A stretch of 64,000 nt of DNA from positions 43,718 through 107,717 of the forward strand of contig LNFK01000065.1 of the NCBI GenBank assembly GCA_001464315.1, given 5' to 3'. The notes beneath the pieces were generated by a model. It did no database searches. It saw only the letters and a program-made list of their open reading frames with translations, and was not told where the DNA came from. Source of the DNA: Sphingomonadales bacterium Ga0077559. GTDB taxonomy: Bacteria; Pseudomonadota; Alphaproteobacteria; Sphingomonadales; Sphingomonadaceae. The translations under genes and the position numbers were made by a program. This document shows positions 38,100 through 46,366 of the stretch, piece by piece (position 1 is the stretch's first letter; each line of letters begins with the position of its first letter).

Positions 38100-38750
38100 C
38101 TAAACCGGCCTGCCAAGTTGCTCCATCGATTTCACGCGCGAACATTTGTCGCTTTTGTCGCCGCCACCGCCCGCCAACATAGTGAACGCGATGAATCCGC
38201 CCACGACCGCGACCAGAAACGCCGCGGTCACCCAGGCAAGATATTTGTCGATAAACGCCTTTATCGGGCGTCCGAATTTCCAGAACAGAAAACCGACCAG
38301 CATGAACTGGAATGCACGCGAAAGCACACTTGCCCAGATGAAGGTGAACAGGTCCATGTGGATGAACCCGGCGGTCAGCGTCAGCAGTTTGAACGGGATC
38401 GGGGTCGCGCCCTTGATCAGAATGATCTCCGCGCCAAATTCGCGTAAGTAACAGGCCGCAGCTGGAAAGCTGTCCCATAGTCCAAGCGCTTTGAGCAGCG
38501 AAATGCCGACAGTTTCATACGCGAAATAGCCGATGGCATACCCGAACAATCCGCCAAGAACCGAGGCAATTGTGCAGGTAAAACCATAACGCAACGCCTT
38601 GTCGGGCCGCGCCAGACACATCAAGCCAAGCAGTGGATGCGGGGGGATCGGAAAGAAACTCGATTCAACGAAGGAAAACAGGAACAGCCAACGCTCGGCA
38701 TGGGCATGGCCCGCTTTTTCCATCATCCATTCATAGAGGCGTTTCAGCAT
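38100..38750 (-). CDS. YqaA-family VTT-domain membrane protein
   Basis: A 216-aa inner membrane protein of the DedA/VTT (SNARE-associated) superfamily, YqaA subgroup. Hallmarks are FVESSFFPIPPHPLLG at the N-terminus and GATPIPFKLLTLTAGF in the middle, the reentrant-loop motif. DedA relatives act as lipid or undecaprenyl-phosphate flippases; the YqaA role is less clear. The C-terminal segment after the last helix is cationic and cysteine-containing (SDKCSRVKS). Confidence 0.9.
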   Translation of the reverse strand: MLKRLYEWMMEKAGHAHAERWLFLFSFVESSFFPIPPHPLLGLMCLARPDKALRYGFTCTIASVLGGLFGYAIGYFAYETVGISLLKALGLWDSFPAAACYLREFGAEIILIKGATPIPFKLLTLTAGFIHMDLFTFIWASVLSRAFQFMLVGFLFWKFGRPIKAFIDKYLAWVTAAFLVAVVGGFIAFTMLAGGGGDKSDKCSRVKSMEQLGRPV

Positions 38751-38798
38751 GCGCGGCGAGGTAGAAGCCCCCGCAGATTTTGTCCAAAGATTTCCAGA

Positions 38799-39002
38799 TC
38801 AGCCTTGCGCTTTTTGCTTCGCGGCGACGCGAATATCTTGCGCGGCATCGCGCGTAGGCGCGAATACAAAAAAGCCGGTAATGATAATCGCCAGAACGAC
38901 CACGATTTTCAAAATGTCACGCAAGTCCCGTGCCCTCAATTCGCGCTTTGCGCGGTTCCGAGCCGGTAATGGTTTGCCGGCAATGTCCAAGATTGTCGCC
39001 AT
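38799..39002 (-). CDS. 67-aa single-helix membrane protein
   Basis: A short protein: basic N-terminal part (PARNRAKRELRARDLRD), one helix (ILKIVVVLAIIITGFFVF) and a polar tail. AAGGGAG upstream of the ATG supports translation. It lies between the YqaA-type and DUF2339 genes on the same strand. No family is recognised. Confidence 0.65.
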   Translation of the reverse strand: MATILDIAGKPLPARNRAKRELRARDLRDILKIVVVLAIIITGFFVFAPTRDAAQDIRVAAKQKAQG

Positions 39003-39034
39003 GATTTACTCCCTTCATCTGGGGGCAAAACACA

Positions 39035-41629
39035 TCAGGCGACAGGTTGTTCCGGTGCCTCATTTTTCGCATCCGGGGCGATCCCCATGAGGCGGCCATA
39101 AGCCCAGCCGATGCCAATTAGCGCGATGCCGAGGCCCAGGAATGACAATATTCGCAGAAGTCCAGTCAGCGCGGCAGCATCGATCAGAAACACCTTGAAA
39201 GTCACCACAGTGAGCAGCAAAAGTCCGGCCACGCGAAGCAATTTTGCCTTACGCTTTATCCCTAGCGTAAGCCAGCCAATGGCCAGCGCCAGCAGACCAG
39301 CCGAATAAAGATAATTTTCACCAGTATCGATATTGGCGCCAGACACCAGATTGCCTTGCACGGCTTGTCGGATGGTTGCCAGCACCGTGATAATCATCAT
39401 GCCAAGCGACAGGCCCTGAGTGGCTAAAACAAGTCGCTGCGGCACATGACGTGCCAACAACCACAGCCAAAGCGCGACAAGCGCCAGATGTCCGGTCAAC
39501 AGATTTGCGACAGGGACCGGCCCCATAGCTTGCGCGTCCATGACCGGATTGTGAACGAGCAGATCGAACCAGATGACGCGGAACAGCGCGACGGCGGACA
39601 GTATCCAGCCAGCACGTTTCAGCAACGGCCATTCGGAGCGCTTATTTGCTTCGATCAGCGTGAGCCAACCCAGAGTGAAAAAGACCTGCGTAAACACTGC
39701 CCGCTCGGCAAATCCCAACCGGATGAAATCCGACGGCGACACTATTGCTGCGACCTGCTTGGCGAGCAGCCACACGAACGCCGCAATGCCAGCGCCGCCG
39801 ACCATCAACGCCAAAGCTTGGGTGCGCCGTCCAGTGGCAAATATGGGCAGCCAAGCGATTGCGCTGATCAGAAGTGATGGAGCCAGCGTAGCGCGCGCCG
39901 CGTCGCGGACGAGCGGCAGGCGTTCGAAATAGGCGCCGGTGCCCGACAACGATTCGCCAATCGCGCTAAAGAATTGCCACGAGAAAGCGCTGATGAGGAT
40001 CATCGCTACACCCAGGGGTATCCAGACCAGTCGCCGTTCCCATTTTCCGCCGGTGACCCTTGCCCATGCCGCGACGCCAAGCGCGATCAGTGCCGTGTAG
40101 CTGCCCGCCCAATCTTCATCGACGACCAGAATTGCCGCCATCCACAGCATCAATGCCGTAGCGCTAGTCGCCCATGGTTGGACAGCGGTGGCACGCTTTT
40201 CGGCGTTCCATTGCCAGGCAGTCCATGCGGCCGGCAGCGCGGTCAGAACCGCCAAGCCTGCCCATAGATGCTCGTTTTGCAGGCTGAAGGAAAGCGAGGT
40301 AGTGAACCAGCAAAGCACAGGCGCGGTGAGCGCGATGAACACCCAGTAAGTTGGCGCGTCGCCAGACAACCGCGCGCGCACATGGCCTGTGATGCCGAAC
40401 AACGCGGCGATGCCGATCGTGATCGCGATGTTGGTCGGGCTTGCCTCCAAATTATTCCATGCCAAGCCGAGTGGTCCCATGGCGATAATCAGCGCGCCTG
40501 CTACCAGCGGTAACAATGCTTTATCACGCCACGCCAGCGCGATGGCGAGCGCGGACAAGGCGAAATAGAATATCCATGCGATGCCCGAGAATTCCGCCTT
40601 GGGCAGCAGCATCGCCAGTTGCACCAGCGCGAGCGCCATTGGTGCATAGCGTGCGAGCTGCATCCAGATGCCGTCATTCGCCTCAAACCGTTTGGCCGCG
40701 AGCAATGCGCCGCCGCCGGTGACCGCGATAAACCCGCCAAGCAGGCCAAGATCGCTATCCGCGCTTGCCAGCATCGCTAGGCTCCATGCCAAGCCGCCCC
40801 CGCTCGCCAGCACCAGCAACCAGAGCCAGCGCCGCCAGATGGCTAAGCCAAACAATGCGGCGATAAAGACGGCAAGATAGAGCAGTAGTGTCGGCAGATT
40901 GCTCGCCCCCATGCCAGCGACCCACGGTGCGGCAAATCCTCCGATCAGGCCCATGAGCGCGGTGGGCGGGCCGTGCCGCAGCGCGAGCGAAAACGCCACG
41001 GCTGTGGTCAGCACGACAAGCGCGAACGCGGTGCCGACGCCTACCAGTCCGTAAATTTCTGCGGCCATATAAAGCGTGCCATACAGCGTCGCGACGCCAG
41101 CCCCTGCCAGACTTTGCCCGACACGCGGATCGGCGGCAAAGCTCGCGCCGATTTTAGGGAGCCTGCCTCCGAGTTCGCTCATCGCGATCATGGCAAGCGC
41201 GAATACCGTCGCCGTTATTGAACGCGCGCCGGGTCCGAACAGTCCGGCCTCAATCGTATACCGCACGAGGAAAAATCCTGCGAACACCAATGATATCCCG
41301 CCGACCCAGATCGGCAGCTTACCGCCGACCAGGCTTTCGAAGCTAAGGTCCGCGAAGAGCGATTTGCGTGGTGATTTTGGGTCGGGTGGGGGCGTTGTTT
41401 CAGCGGGGGACCGGGCGATAACCGTTGCGGCGCTTCTCACTTTCGCCATCACGCGCGGTGGGGCGTCCGGTAATGGCGGTTCGGCAGCGCCTACCGAAGG
41501 TTGCGCTCCAAAGCTCAACCGGCCTTCAAGTTCTTCAACCCGGCGGTGTAGATATTTGAGATCGGCACGCGCCAGATGCAGCATCAACCCGAGGCCGAGT
41601 AAGCCAATGAAAAGCAGGATTTCGGCCAA
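39035..41629 (-). CDS. DUF2339 large polytopic membrane protein
   Basis: An 864-aa membrane protein. After an N-terminal helix and a coiled stretch (LHRRVEELEGRL), the segment FESLVGGKLPIWVGGISLV opens the DUF2339 domain, and about 24 further hydrophobic helices fill the rest. The family is widespread but undefined; members are often annotated as predicted membrane proteins. Composition is strongly Ala/Leu-rich. It lies upstream of the 67-aa protein with a 32-bp gap. No active-site motif is visible. Confidence 0.88.
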   Translation of the reverse strand: MAEILLFIGLLGLGLMLHLARADLKYLHRRVEELEGRLSFGAQPSVGAAEPPLPDAPPRVMAKVRSAATVIARSPAETTPPPDPKSPRKSLFADLSFESLVGGKLPIWVGGISLVFAGFFLVRYTIEAGLFGPGARSITATVFALAMIAMSELGGRLPKIGASFAADPRVGQSLAGAGVATLYGTLYMAAEIYGLVGVGTAFALVVLTTAVAFSLALRHGPPTALMGLIGGFAAPWVAGMGASNLPTLLLYLAVFIAALFGLAIWRRWLWLLVLASGGGLAWSLAMLASADSDLGLLGGFIAVTGGGALLAAKRFEANDGIWMQLARYAPMALALVQLAMLLPKAEFSGIAWIFYFALSALAIALAWRDKALLPLVAGALIIAMGPLGLAWNNLEASPTNIAITIGIAALFGITGHVRARLSGDAPTYWVFIALTAPVLCWFTTSLSFSLQNEHLWAGLAVLTALPAAWTAWQWNAEKRATAVQPWATSATALMLWMAAILVVDEDWAGSYTALIALGVAAWARVTGGKWERRLVWIPLGVAMILISAFSWQFFSAIGESLSGTGAYFERLPLVRDAARATLAPSLLISAIAWLPIFATGRRTQALALMVGGAGIAAFVWLLAKQVAAIVSPSDFIRLGFAERAVFTQVFFTLGWLTLIEANKRSEWPLLKRAGWILSAVALFRVIWFDLLVHNPVMDAQAMGPVPVANLLTGHLALVALWLWLLARHVPQRLVLATQGLSLGMMIITVLATIRQAVQGNLVSGANIDTGENYLYSAGLLALAIGWLTLGIKRKAKLLRVAGLLLLTVVTFKVFLIDAAALTGLLRILSFLGLGIALIGIGWAYGRLMGIAPDAKNEAPEQPVA

Positions 41630-41692
41630 AATGCCCTCTTGAATATTTGCGCGGTCTTTATGGCGCGCTTTTCAATGAGGGCAAAGCGGGAA

Positions 41693-42118
41693 TTAGTCCG
41701 CTACGTCGCTGCGCCCCGTCAGCATCGCTGCGATATCCGGTAGTGGGCGGTTAGTCATTTCCTTGGGCAGTTCCATAACGATGCGGCTTTCGACTTCCTT
41801 GTGCAGATGCTTGCGCAGTTCGCCCAATGTCTTGGGCGGAGCTATGATTACTAGAGCTTCAAAATCGCCAGCCAGCGCACGCATGCGTAATTGGTCGGCG
41901 GCATCGGCGGCATAGCGATTTTCATCAAGTTGCTGATAGTCGCCTTCGTGTACTGATGCCCCTCCGCGTCCGCTGGTCGGCGCTGAGCCGTCCTGATCGT
42001 CACGCTGATGTTGCGCTTCGCTTACAAGGTCGAGGTTTCCTCCCTGTCCCTGATTACGAAGAAAAAGCATTGTCGAACCATCGACAACGAGGATGAGGGC
42101 GTTATGCGGAATGTTCAT
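41693..42118 (-). CDS. Host-attachment protein family (baeRF-like)
   Basis: A 141-aa protein with LILVVDGSTMLFLRNQG at the N-terminus and AGDFEALVIIAPPKTLGELRKHL, the conserved block of the Host_attach/baeRF12-type family. These are release-factor-like folds, originally named from Agrobacterium plant attachment. Function unknown. ATG 42118 is used; a GTG at 42124 is in frame. It is transcribed on the same strand as the small membrane protein upstream, which has its own terminator. Confidence 0.82.
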   Translation of the reverse strand: MNIPHNALILVVDGSTMLFLRNQGQGGNLDLVSEAQHQRDDQDGSAPTSGRGGASVHEGDYQQLDENRYAADAADQLRMRALAGDFEALVIIAPPKTLGELRKHLHKEVESRIVMELPKEMTNRPLPDIAAMLTGRSDVAD

Positions 42119-42136
42119 CCACACAAAACAACAAAT

Positions 42137-42179
42137 GCCGCGCGAGGTTCCGGGTTGGGGGAAGAAACCTGCGCGCGGC
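42137..42179 (-). terminator. Terminator after the 103-aa membrane protein gene
   Basis: Inverted repeat: GCCGCGCG-AGGTT (42137-42149) and AACCTGCGCGCGGC (42166-42179), with a single-base bulge. On the minus strand it is followed by ATTTGTTGTTTTGTG. It lies 25 bp beyond the stop of the 42204-42515 gene. Confidence 0.75.
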
Positions 42180-42203
42180 CAAGTGGACTAAATTGGGATT
42201 GCC

Positions 42204-42515
42204 TTATTCGACGATCTTCTCGGCGGCTTTTTCGACCGCATTGCCTGCTTTTTCAGCAGCGGCACCGACATTGTCGGCAGCTTCGGCTACTGCGTTATCT
42301 TTGCGGACTTCGCTGTCGCTGTTAGCGAACAGGAAATAGGCGCCAACCGCGAGCGCGAACAGCAGCAATATCGCGATCATGCCGCCAAAGCCGCCGCCTG
42401 ATTTTTCAGGTGCTGTGTTGACAGTAACCGCGGCGGGACCCGTGTCACGCTCGATTGTGCGTTCGACAACATTGCCCTGTGCGTCGGTGGTTTCGGTGAT
42501 GCGTTCTTCAATCAT
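42204..42515 (-). CDS. Small membrane protein with coiled tail
   Basis: A 103-aa protein: polar N-terminal half (EERITETTDAQGNVVERT), Gly-rich hinge, one helix (about residues 46-63) and an alanine-rich amphipathic tail (AAEKAGNAVEKAAEKIVE). GGGAGAC precedes the ATG. Not recognised; the tail resembles those of small stress-type membrane proteins. A terminator follows. Confidence 0.75.
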   Translation of the reverse strand: MIEERITETTDAQGNVVERTIERDTGPAAVTVNTAPEKSGGGFGGMIAILLLFALAVGAYFLFANSDSEVRKDNAVAEAADNVGAAAEKAGNAVEKAAEKIVE

Positions 42516-42660
42516 GATATGTCTCCCTTTGGTAGTAACAGTGCGGCAAGAAGCACCGGTGCAGGAATTAGTTCCATCGAGGCATTAACCGTTGCAATCT
42601 GCTACTTATTTGGCAGTGTGCGCGGCGAGGCCGATTCCGGCCATTCTATGGAGAGCAACC

Positions 42661-43299
42661 ATGATCTTGTACGGCGCGCCGGTTTCCCCCTTTGTCCGCA
42701 AGGTCCTGGCCTTCGCCGCCGAAAAGGGCGTCGCGCTCGAATTGGTGCCCATCGGCCTTGGCGACCAGAACCCGGACTTCCTGGCATGCAGCCCGTTCCG
42801 CAAAATGCCCGGATTCACCGATGGCGATTTCAGCATCTCGGATTCGACCGCGATCGTGAGCTATATCGACGCCAAGCATCCCGAAGTGCCTTTAATCCCC
42901 GCCGATCCCGCAAACCGCGCTCGCGCCATCTGGTTTGATGAATTCGCCGACACGATCCTGACCTCCGCCGCCGGGCCCATATTCTTCAACCGCGTTGTTT
43001 CGCCCAAATTCATGGGCAAGCCCGGCGACGATGCCGCCGCCGCAAAGGGCGAGTCCGACATGGCGCCGGTCTGCGATTATCTTGAAGTGGTCATCCGCCC
43101 GTCGGGCTATCTGGTCGGCGAGAGCTTGACGCTTGCCGACATCGCGGTCGCCAGCCCGTTCGTCAACGCCGCCCATGCCGGATATGTCCCCAATGCAGAC
43201 GCCTATCCCAAACTGACCGCTTATCTTGCCGCGATGCACGCACGGCCAAGCTTTGCCGATTGGATCCGGCGCGAGCGCAAGATGCTCGGGCTGGTTTAA
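42661..43299 (+). CDS. Glutathione S-transferase
   Basis: A 212-aa GST: thioredoxin-fold N-terminal domain (ILYGAPVSPFVRKVLAF; Ser of VSPF is the likely catalytic residue), the glutathione-binding DFSISDSTAIVSYI, and an all-helical C-terminal domain with LTLADIAVASPF (N-capping box). ATG 42661 has GGAGAG 6 nt upstream; the frame reaches 42592. It ends overlapping the convergent PAS gene by 4 bp. Confidence 0.92.
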   Translation: MILYGAPVSPFVRKVLAFAAEKGVALELVPIGLGDQNPDFLACSPFRKMPGFTDGDFSISDSTAIVSYIDAKHPEVPLIPADPANRARAIWFDEFADTILTSAAGPIFFNRVVSPKFMGKPGDDAAAAKGESDMAPVCDYLEVVIRPSGYLVGESLTLADIAVASPFVNAAHAGYVPNADAYPKLTAYLAAMHARPSFADWIRRERKMLGLV

Positions 43300-43706
43300 G
43301 CCGCCGACGGCCCGCCACAGCGCGGGCATATTCCGATATTGCTGATATCGCGCGAGGTGGTGAGATAGCCAACATGTTCGCGATTGCCATTTTCGACGCG
43401 TGAGATGCTGACGCTCCAGCGTTTCATGACGCCTTTGGCTGTTGCACAGTTATCTTCGAACCGCGCAACATTGCCGAGCGCCGCGCTGGTCAGCCCCGCG
43501 CGCACCGCAGCGCGCGACGCCTCGGGCCACAGCTCGTCCCACGGCCGGTTTTCGACAGCAGCGAAATCGTCGATCTCCATCGCGCACAAGCCATTGGGGT
43601 TCATCCATATCACTTCGCCCTCGAGCCCGATCAGCTTGATGCAGTCGGAGCTTTGTTCGAGCACAGAGGCAAGCGTCTCGGCGGTCAAATCTGCTTTCAT
43701 CAACAT
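43296..43706 (-). CDS. Stand-alone PAS-domain protein with CxxC tail
   Basis: A 136-aa protein consisting of one PAS domain (about residues 12-122: DCIKLIGLEGEVIWMNPNG, ENRPWDELWP, VENGNREHVGYLTTSRDIS) and a short tail, IGICPRCGGPSAA, with a zinc-finger-like CxxC pair. There is no kinase, GGDEF or DNA-binding domain. It may be a sensory adaptor. The conserved GXNCRFLQ of LOV domains is absent, so light sensing is not suggested. Confidence 0.82.
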   Translation of the reverse strand: MLMKADLTAETLASVLEQSSDCIKLIGLEGEVIWMNPNGLCAMEIDDFAAVENRPWDELWPEASRAAVRAGLTSAALGNVARFEDNCATAKGVMKRWSVSISRVENGNREHVGYLTTSRDISNIGICPRCGGPSAA

Positions 43707-43834
43707 GCGGTATTCCCCAAAGCCGCATTCGCCCGGCTATTCCCGGCAGCCTTAAGCGCATTTCGAACCAGTAGCTAATTTAAATCGCCTGGCAATATCT
43801 CGCGAAGCTATCCGAAGGGATGGATAAATTCGCC

Positions 43835-44233
43835 TTAGCCACGCCTGCCGACAAATAACGGTAGCAGCGCGGCGATGGCTTGCGCGGTCAAGCCGATAAG
43901 CCCGGCGGGCGTTGCCAGCCCCGACCAAATTTCAGCCAGCGTTCGCCCGAACAGCGCAATCCCGAGCAGCGTTTCGAATACCACGAGCAGCAGCAGAAAC
44001 CACAGCGCCATTGCCCCGCGCGCTGCCAAGTCAGGCGACACCTGCCAACGCCCGACCACCCAGCGGCACAGGAAAAACGCCGCGCCCAACATTACTGGCA
44101 CCTCCATCAACGTCGCGGCCAAGTCCCCGATCTGCGGCACAACGATCAGCACGCGGACGGTGCCGAGGACAAAGCCCAAGGCAAACAGCGTGAGGAAATA
44201 GACAGTGGCGGCGGTGGTGAGGGGGCGTTTCAT
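43835..44233 (-). CDS. Four-helix membrane protein, hypothetical
   Basis: A 132-aa protein with four hydrophobic segments and few charged residues. ATG 44233 has AAGGAG at the right spacing; a TTG at 44239 does not. The pattern GFVLGTVRVLIVVPQIGD is seen in uncharacterised alphaproteobacterial membrane proteins. No function proposed. The 128-bp spacer to the PAS gene shows no feature. Confidence 0.78.
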   Translation of the reverse strand: MKRPLTTAATVYFLTLFALGFVLGTVRVLIVVPQIGDLAATLMEVPVMLGAAFFLCRWVVGRWQVSPDLAARGAMALWFLLLLVVFETLLGIALFGRTLAEIWSGLATPAGLIGLTAQAIAALLPLFVGRRG

Positions 44234-44346
44234 TGGCAACTCCTTGCGGATACGGCGACGATGCTCGTAGGTAATGCTTCGGTAGCGTTTAGTCTTCTAT
44301 GCCGTTGGGCGCGGACAGGAAGCTTTTAACGTGCTAATGTATACTT

Positions 44347-44781
44347 GTGTCGATCACATACTTCCTTGCTGACCACACCAGCGCCGCCATATTTGGCCGC
44401 ATCGCACCGCACGTTTTCGATCATGCAGTCTCATCGTCATCGGTTGTGGCGCTTTTGCGGGATGAGCGGCATCACATTGTGATTGCGTCCGATGACCACA
44501 TGATTGTCGGCTTCGTTTCGGCCGTCGATTATTTTCTTCCCGATAAGGCGCGAGAACTTTGGATCAACGAGGTCGGCGTTGCGCCGGGCTGGCGAGGAAA
44601 CGGCATAGCAAAGCGACTTATGGCCTTGATGCTGGAACACGGCCGAAAAATTGGTTGCACAGAAGCATGGGTGCTGAGCGAGCATGATAACGGGCCGGCC
44701 AATGCTTTATACCGGTCTTTGGCGTCCGAAGCAGATCCTCGCCCTACGGCTGCTACAATGCACAATTACAAGCTCGTTTGA
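44347..44781 (+). CDS. GNAT acetyltransferase, AAC(6')-like
   Basis: A 144-aa acetyltransferase. The acetyl-CoA loop is VAPGWRGNGIAKRLM (RGNGIA), followed by TEAWVLSEHDNGPANALYRSL, an arrangement found in AAC(6')-type and related acyltransferases. Substrate unknown; aminoglycoside modification is only one option. GTG start at 44347, with no clear Shine-Dalgarno. It is the left edge of the accessory segment. Confidence 0.82.
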   Translation: MSITYFLADHTSAAIFGRIAPHVFDHAVSSSSVVALLRDERHHIVIASDDHMIVGFVSAVDYFLPDKARELWINEVGVAPGWRGNGIAKRLMALMLEHGRKIGCTEAWVLSEHDNGPANALYRSLASEADPRPTAATMHNYKLV

Positions 44782-44834
44782 CGTCCGAATAGTAGTCGAA
44801 AGCAGACATGCGTGAATTCATACGGCTTAGCCTC

Positions 44835-45551
44835 CTACTCCAAAATCCGAAAAACCTCCCCATTCCCAGCATCACGATAGTAATCGACGCGTGTCCCATC
44901 CCAGTGATAATCCAGATGTCGCCCCTGTCTCGGGCCACTCGCTAGGTCTGGATAGAACAGCGCCGCGCATTCGCCGCCTATTAGGCGAACGCTGGGGTAG
45001 GTTATGCCGTTTGATCCGCTGGTGCGCAGGCTTGCTGCCAAGGCCTGGCTGGGGGCGTAATCTTCGGGGTGTAATGCTGCGGCATATTCGGGATTTGGCA
45101 CGCGCAGATCGTGCAGTTTTGCGTCGATGTTGAGCAGTATCTCACGGAACTGCGAGGTCCATCCCGGTGCCTCGTTGGTGCGCGCCAAGAAGCGGGCGTG
45201 GTGATGCACGGTTTCGAACAAGGCGACCTCGAATTTGTTACCGGCATACAGCACGCCGTAGCTGCCGTCGCTAAACCGGCTTTTTCGGTCGGGGCTAACA
45301 TGGGTGAACGGGGCCATTAGGAAGGATGTGCCGTTGCCGCCGACGCGGCGCTGGGGTGGCACCAGATCGAGATTGCCGATATTTGCCATGATGCGCGGGT
45401 TGGTTTTCTGTTCGGCGGAAATCAGTAGGGGCCAGTCGGCGGGGTCGGCGATATCCTCGAACAGGTCGATGGGCGGATAGATGCTGCGGATGATCCGCAC
45501 CGCTCGTTGCCATTTGACCCGCGTCTTCGGGACGTTAGCGGCGTCAATCAC
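44835..45551 (-). CDS. RES-domain toxin (NAD+ phosphorylase-type)
   Basis: A 238-aa toxin of the RES/ParT group, which depletes or modifies NAD-dependent targets. The domain runs from about residue 20 to 220, with its Arg in KSRFSDGSYGVLYAG, its Glu in FEVALFET and its Ser in TSGSNGITYPSVRL; these Arg/Glu/Ser residues give the family its name. GTG start overlaps the Xre stop by 4 bp (GTGA), the usual antitoxin-first order. It is probably silenced by the preceding antitoxin. Confidence 0.9.
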   Translation of the reverse strand: MIDAANVPKTRVKWQRAVRIIRSIYPPIDLFEDIADPADWPLLISAEQKTNPRIMANIGNLDLVPPQRRVGGNGTSFLMAPFTHVSPDRKSRFSDGSYGVLYAGNKFEVALFETVHHHARFLARTNEAPGWTSQFREILLNIDAKLHDLRVPNPEYAAALHPEDYAPSQALAASLRTSGSNGITYPSVRLIGGECAALFYPDLASGPRQGRHLDYHWDGTRVDYYRDAGNGEVFRILE

Positions 45552-45961
45552 CAGCCGCCGCGCTCGGCATCCAGATAGCGGCGTACGCGCATCAGGTCGG
45601 TCAACTCTCCGCCGAGCATGATATCAAGCGCCGACTGTCCGCCAAAGGCCGTGTTAGGCGCCTTGATCCAGTCATAGGACCGACCGGCGTCGCGAAAGAT
45701 AGTGCGCAGCGCCTTGTGAATGCCCATCAGATTGGACAATCGCGCCTTGCCATCACGGTCTATCCGGCCCTGCTCGCCCGCCTTCCACCGGCGGTAGGAG
45801 CGCAGAGGCAAGTCGAGCAATGTCGCGGCCCGTTCGTCGGTCAAATCCCATTTGGCGAACAACTTGACCGCCGCGCGAAACATCGCCGCCGCCTCGGTAT
45901 CGGTCACCGGTTCAGGCCGGAATGTGGGAGCCAGTGTGTTAACGCGGAGTAATTCAGCCAT
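45548..45961 (-). CDS. Xre/MbcA/ParS-type antitoxin
   Basis: A 137-aa antitoxin: an N-terminal helix-turn-helix-like region (DERAATLLDLPLRSYRRWKAGE) and a C-terminal toxin-binding domain (HKALRTIFRDAGRSYDWI and GGQSALDIMLGGELTDLM), the MbcA/ParS/Xre_C signature. GAGGTGAAAG precedes ATG 45961. A 9-bp inverted repeat begins 15 bp upstream, as expected for autoregulation. It is the first gene of the RES-Xre operon. Confidence 0.93.
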   Translation of the reverse strand: MAELLRVNTLAPTFRPEPVTDTEAAAMFRAAVKLFAKWDLTDERAATLLDLPLRSYRRWKAGEQGRIDRDGKARLSNLMGIHKALRTIFRDAGRSYDWIKAPNTAFGGQSALDIMLGGELTDLMRVRRYLDAERGGW

Positions 45962-45975
45962 CTTTCACCTCAATA

Positions 45976-46010
45976 TGGCATTATATGATATAAATAATGC
46001 CAAATGGCAA
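45976..46010. promoter_or_regulatory. Operator/promoter of the RES-Xre operon: three TGGCATTA-type half-sites
   Basis: TGGCATTAT (45976-45984) and ATAATGCCA (45994-46002) form a perfect 9-bp inverted repeat with a 9-bp spacer. A third half-site, TGGCAATAG, starts at 46005. The AT-rich centre (ATGATATAA) could hold the -10 element. Its location just upstream of the antitoxin suggests binding by the Xre protein. Confidence 0.7.
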
Positions 46011-46097
46011 TAGTGAGATGGTTCGGTTTTGAAGGCATGCGTTAATCCAAACATCACATCTGATGCCTAAGCTGACTCTCCTTAGGAGACATGGTCC

Positions 46098-46286
46098 ATG
46101 AAATTTATAGCACTCCACTCGCGCGGCGGGAATTATCTCGTGGTGGCGTCGAACGTCGCGTGGCTGCGGTCTGCCGAAAACGGCCAGACGCAGATCGGCA
46201 TTGTCGGCGGGCAGCCGTTGCTGGTGGCGGGCAGTATGGAAGAAATTGCCGCGCAATTGATGGACGGTGAAGTGAACGCCGCCTGA
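46098..46286 (+). CDS. 62-aa orphan protein, FlbD-like shape
   Basis: A small protein (KFIALHSRGGNYLVVASNVA at the start) with AGGAG 9 nt before its ATG, which supports translation. A short beta-rich first half, then IGIVGGQPLLVAGSMEEIAAQL, recalls the arrangement in FlbD, in which strands precede a VxxSVEEI helix. The resemblance is only in pattern. It lies between the toxin-antitoxin operon and the frameshifted gene. Confidence 0.6.
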   Translation: MKFIALHSRGGNYLVVASNVAWLRSAENGQTQIGIVGGQPLLVAGSMEEIAAQLMDGEVNAA

Positions 46287-46366
46287 CATTTTCGTTCATC
46301 GCGGGTTCGAGCGTCTCGCCATAGTCTGCTTTCCAGCGCTATTCGGTGCATCAAAGGGAAGCAGAT

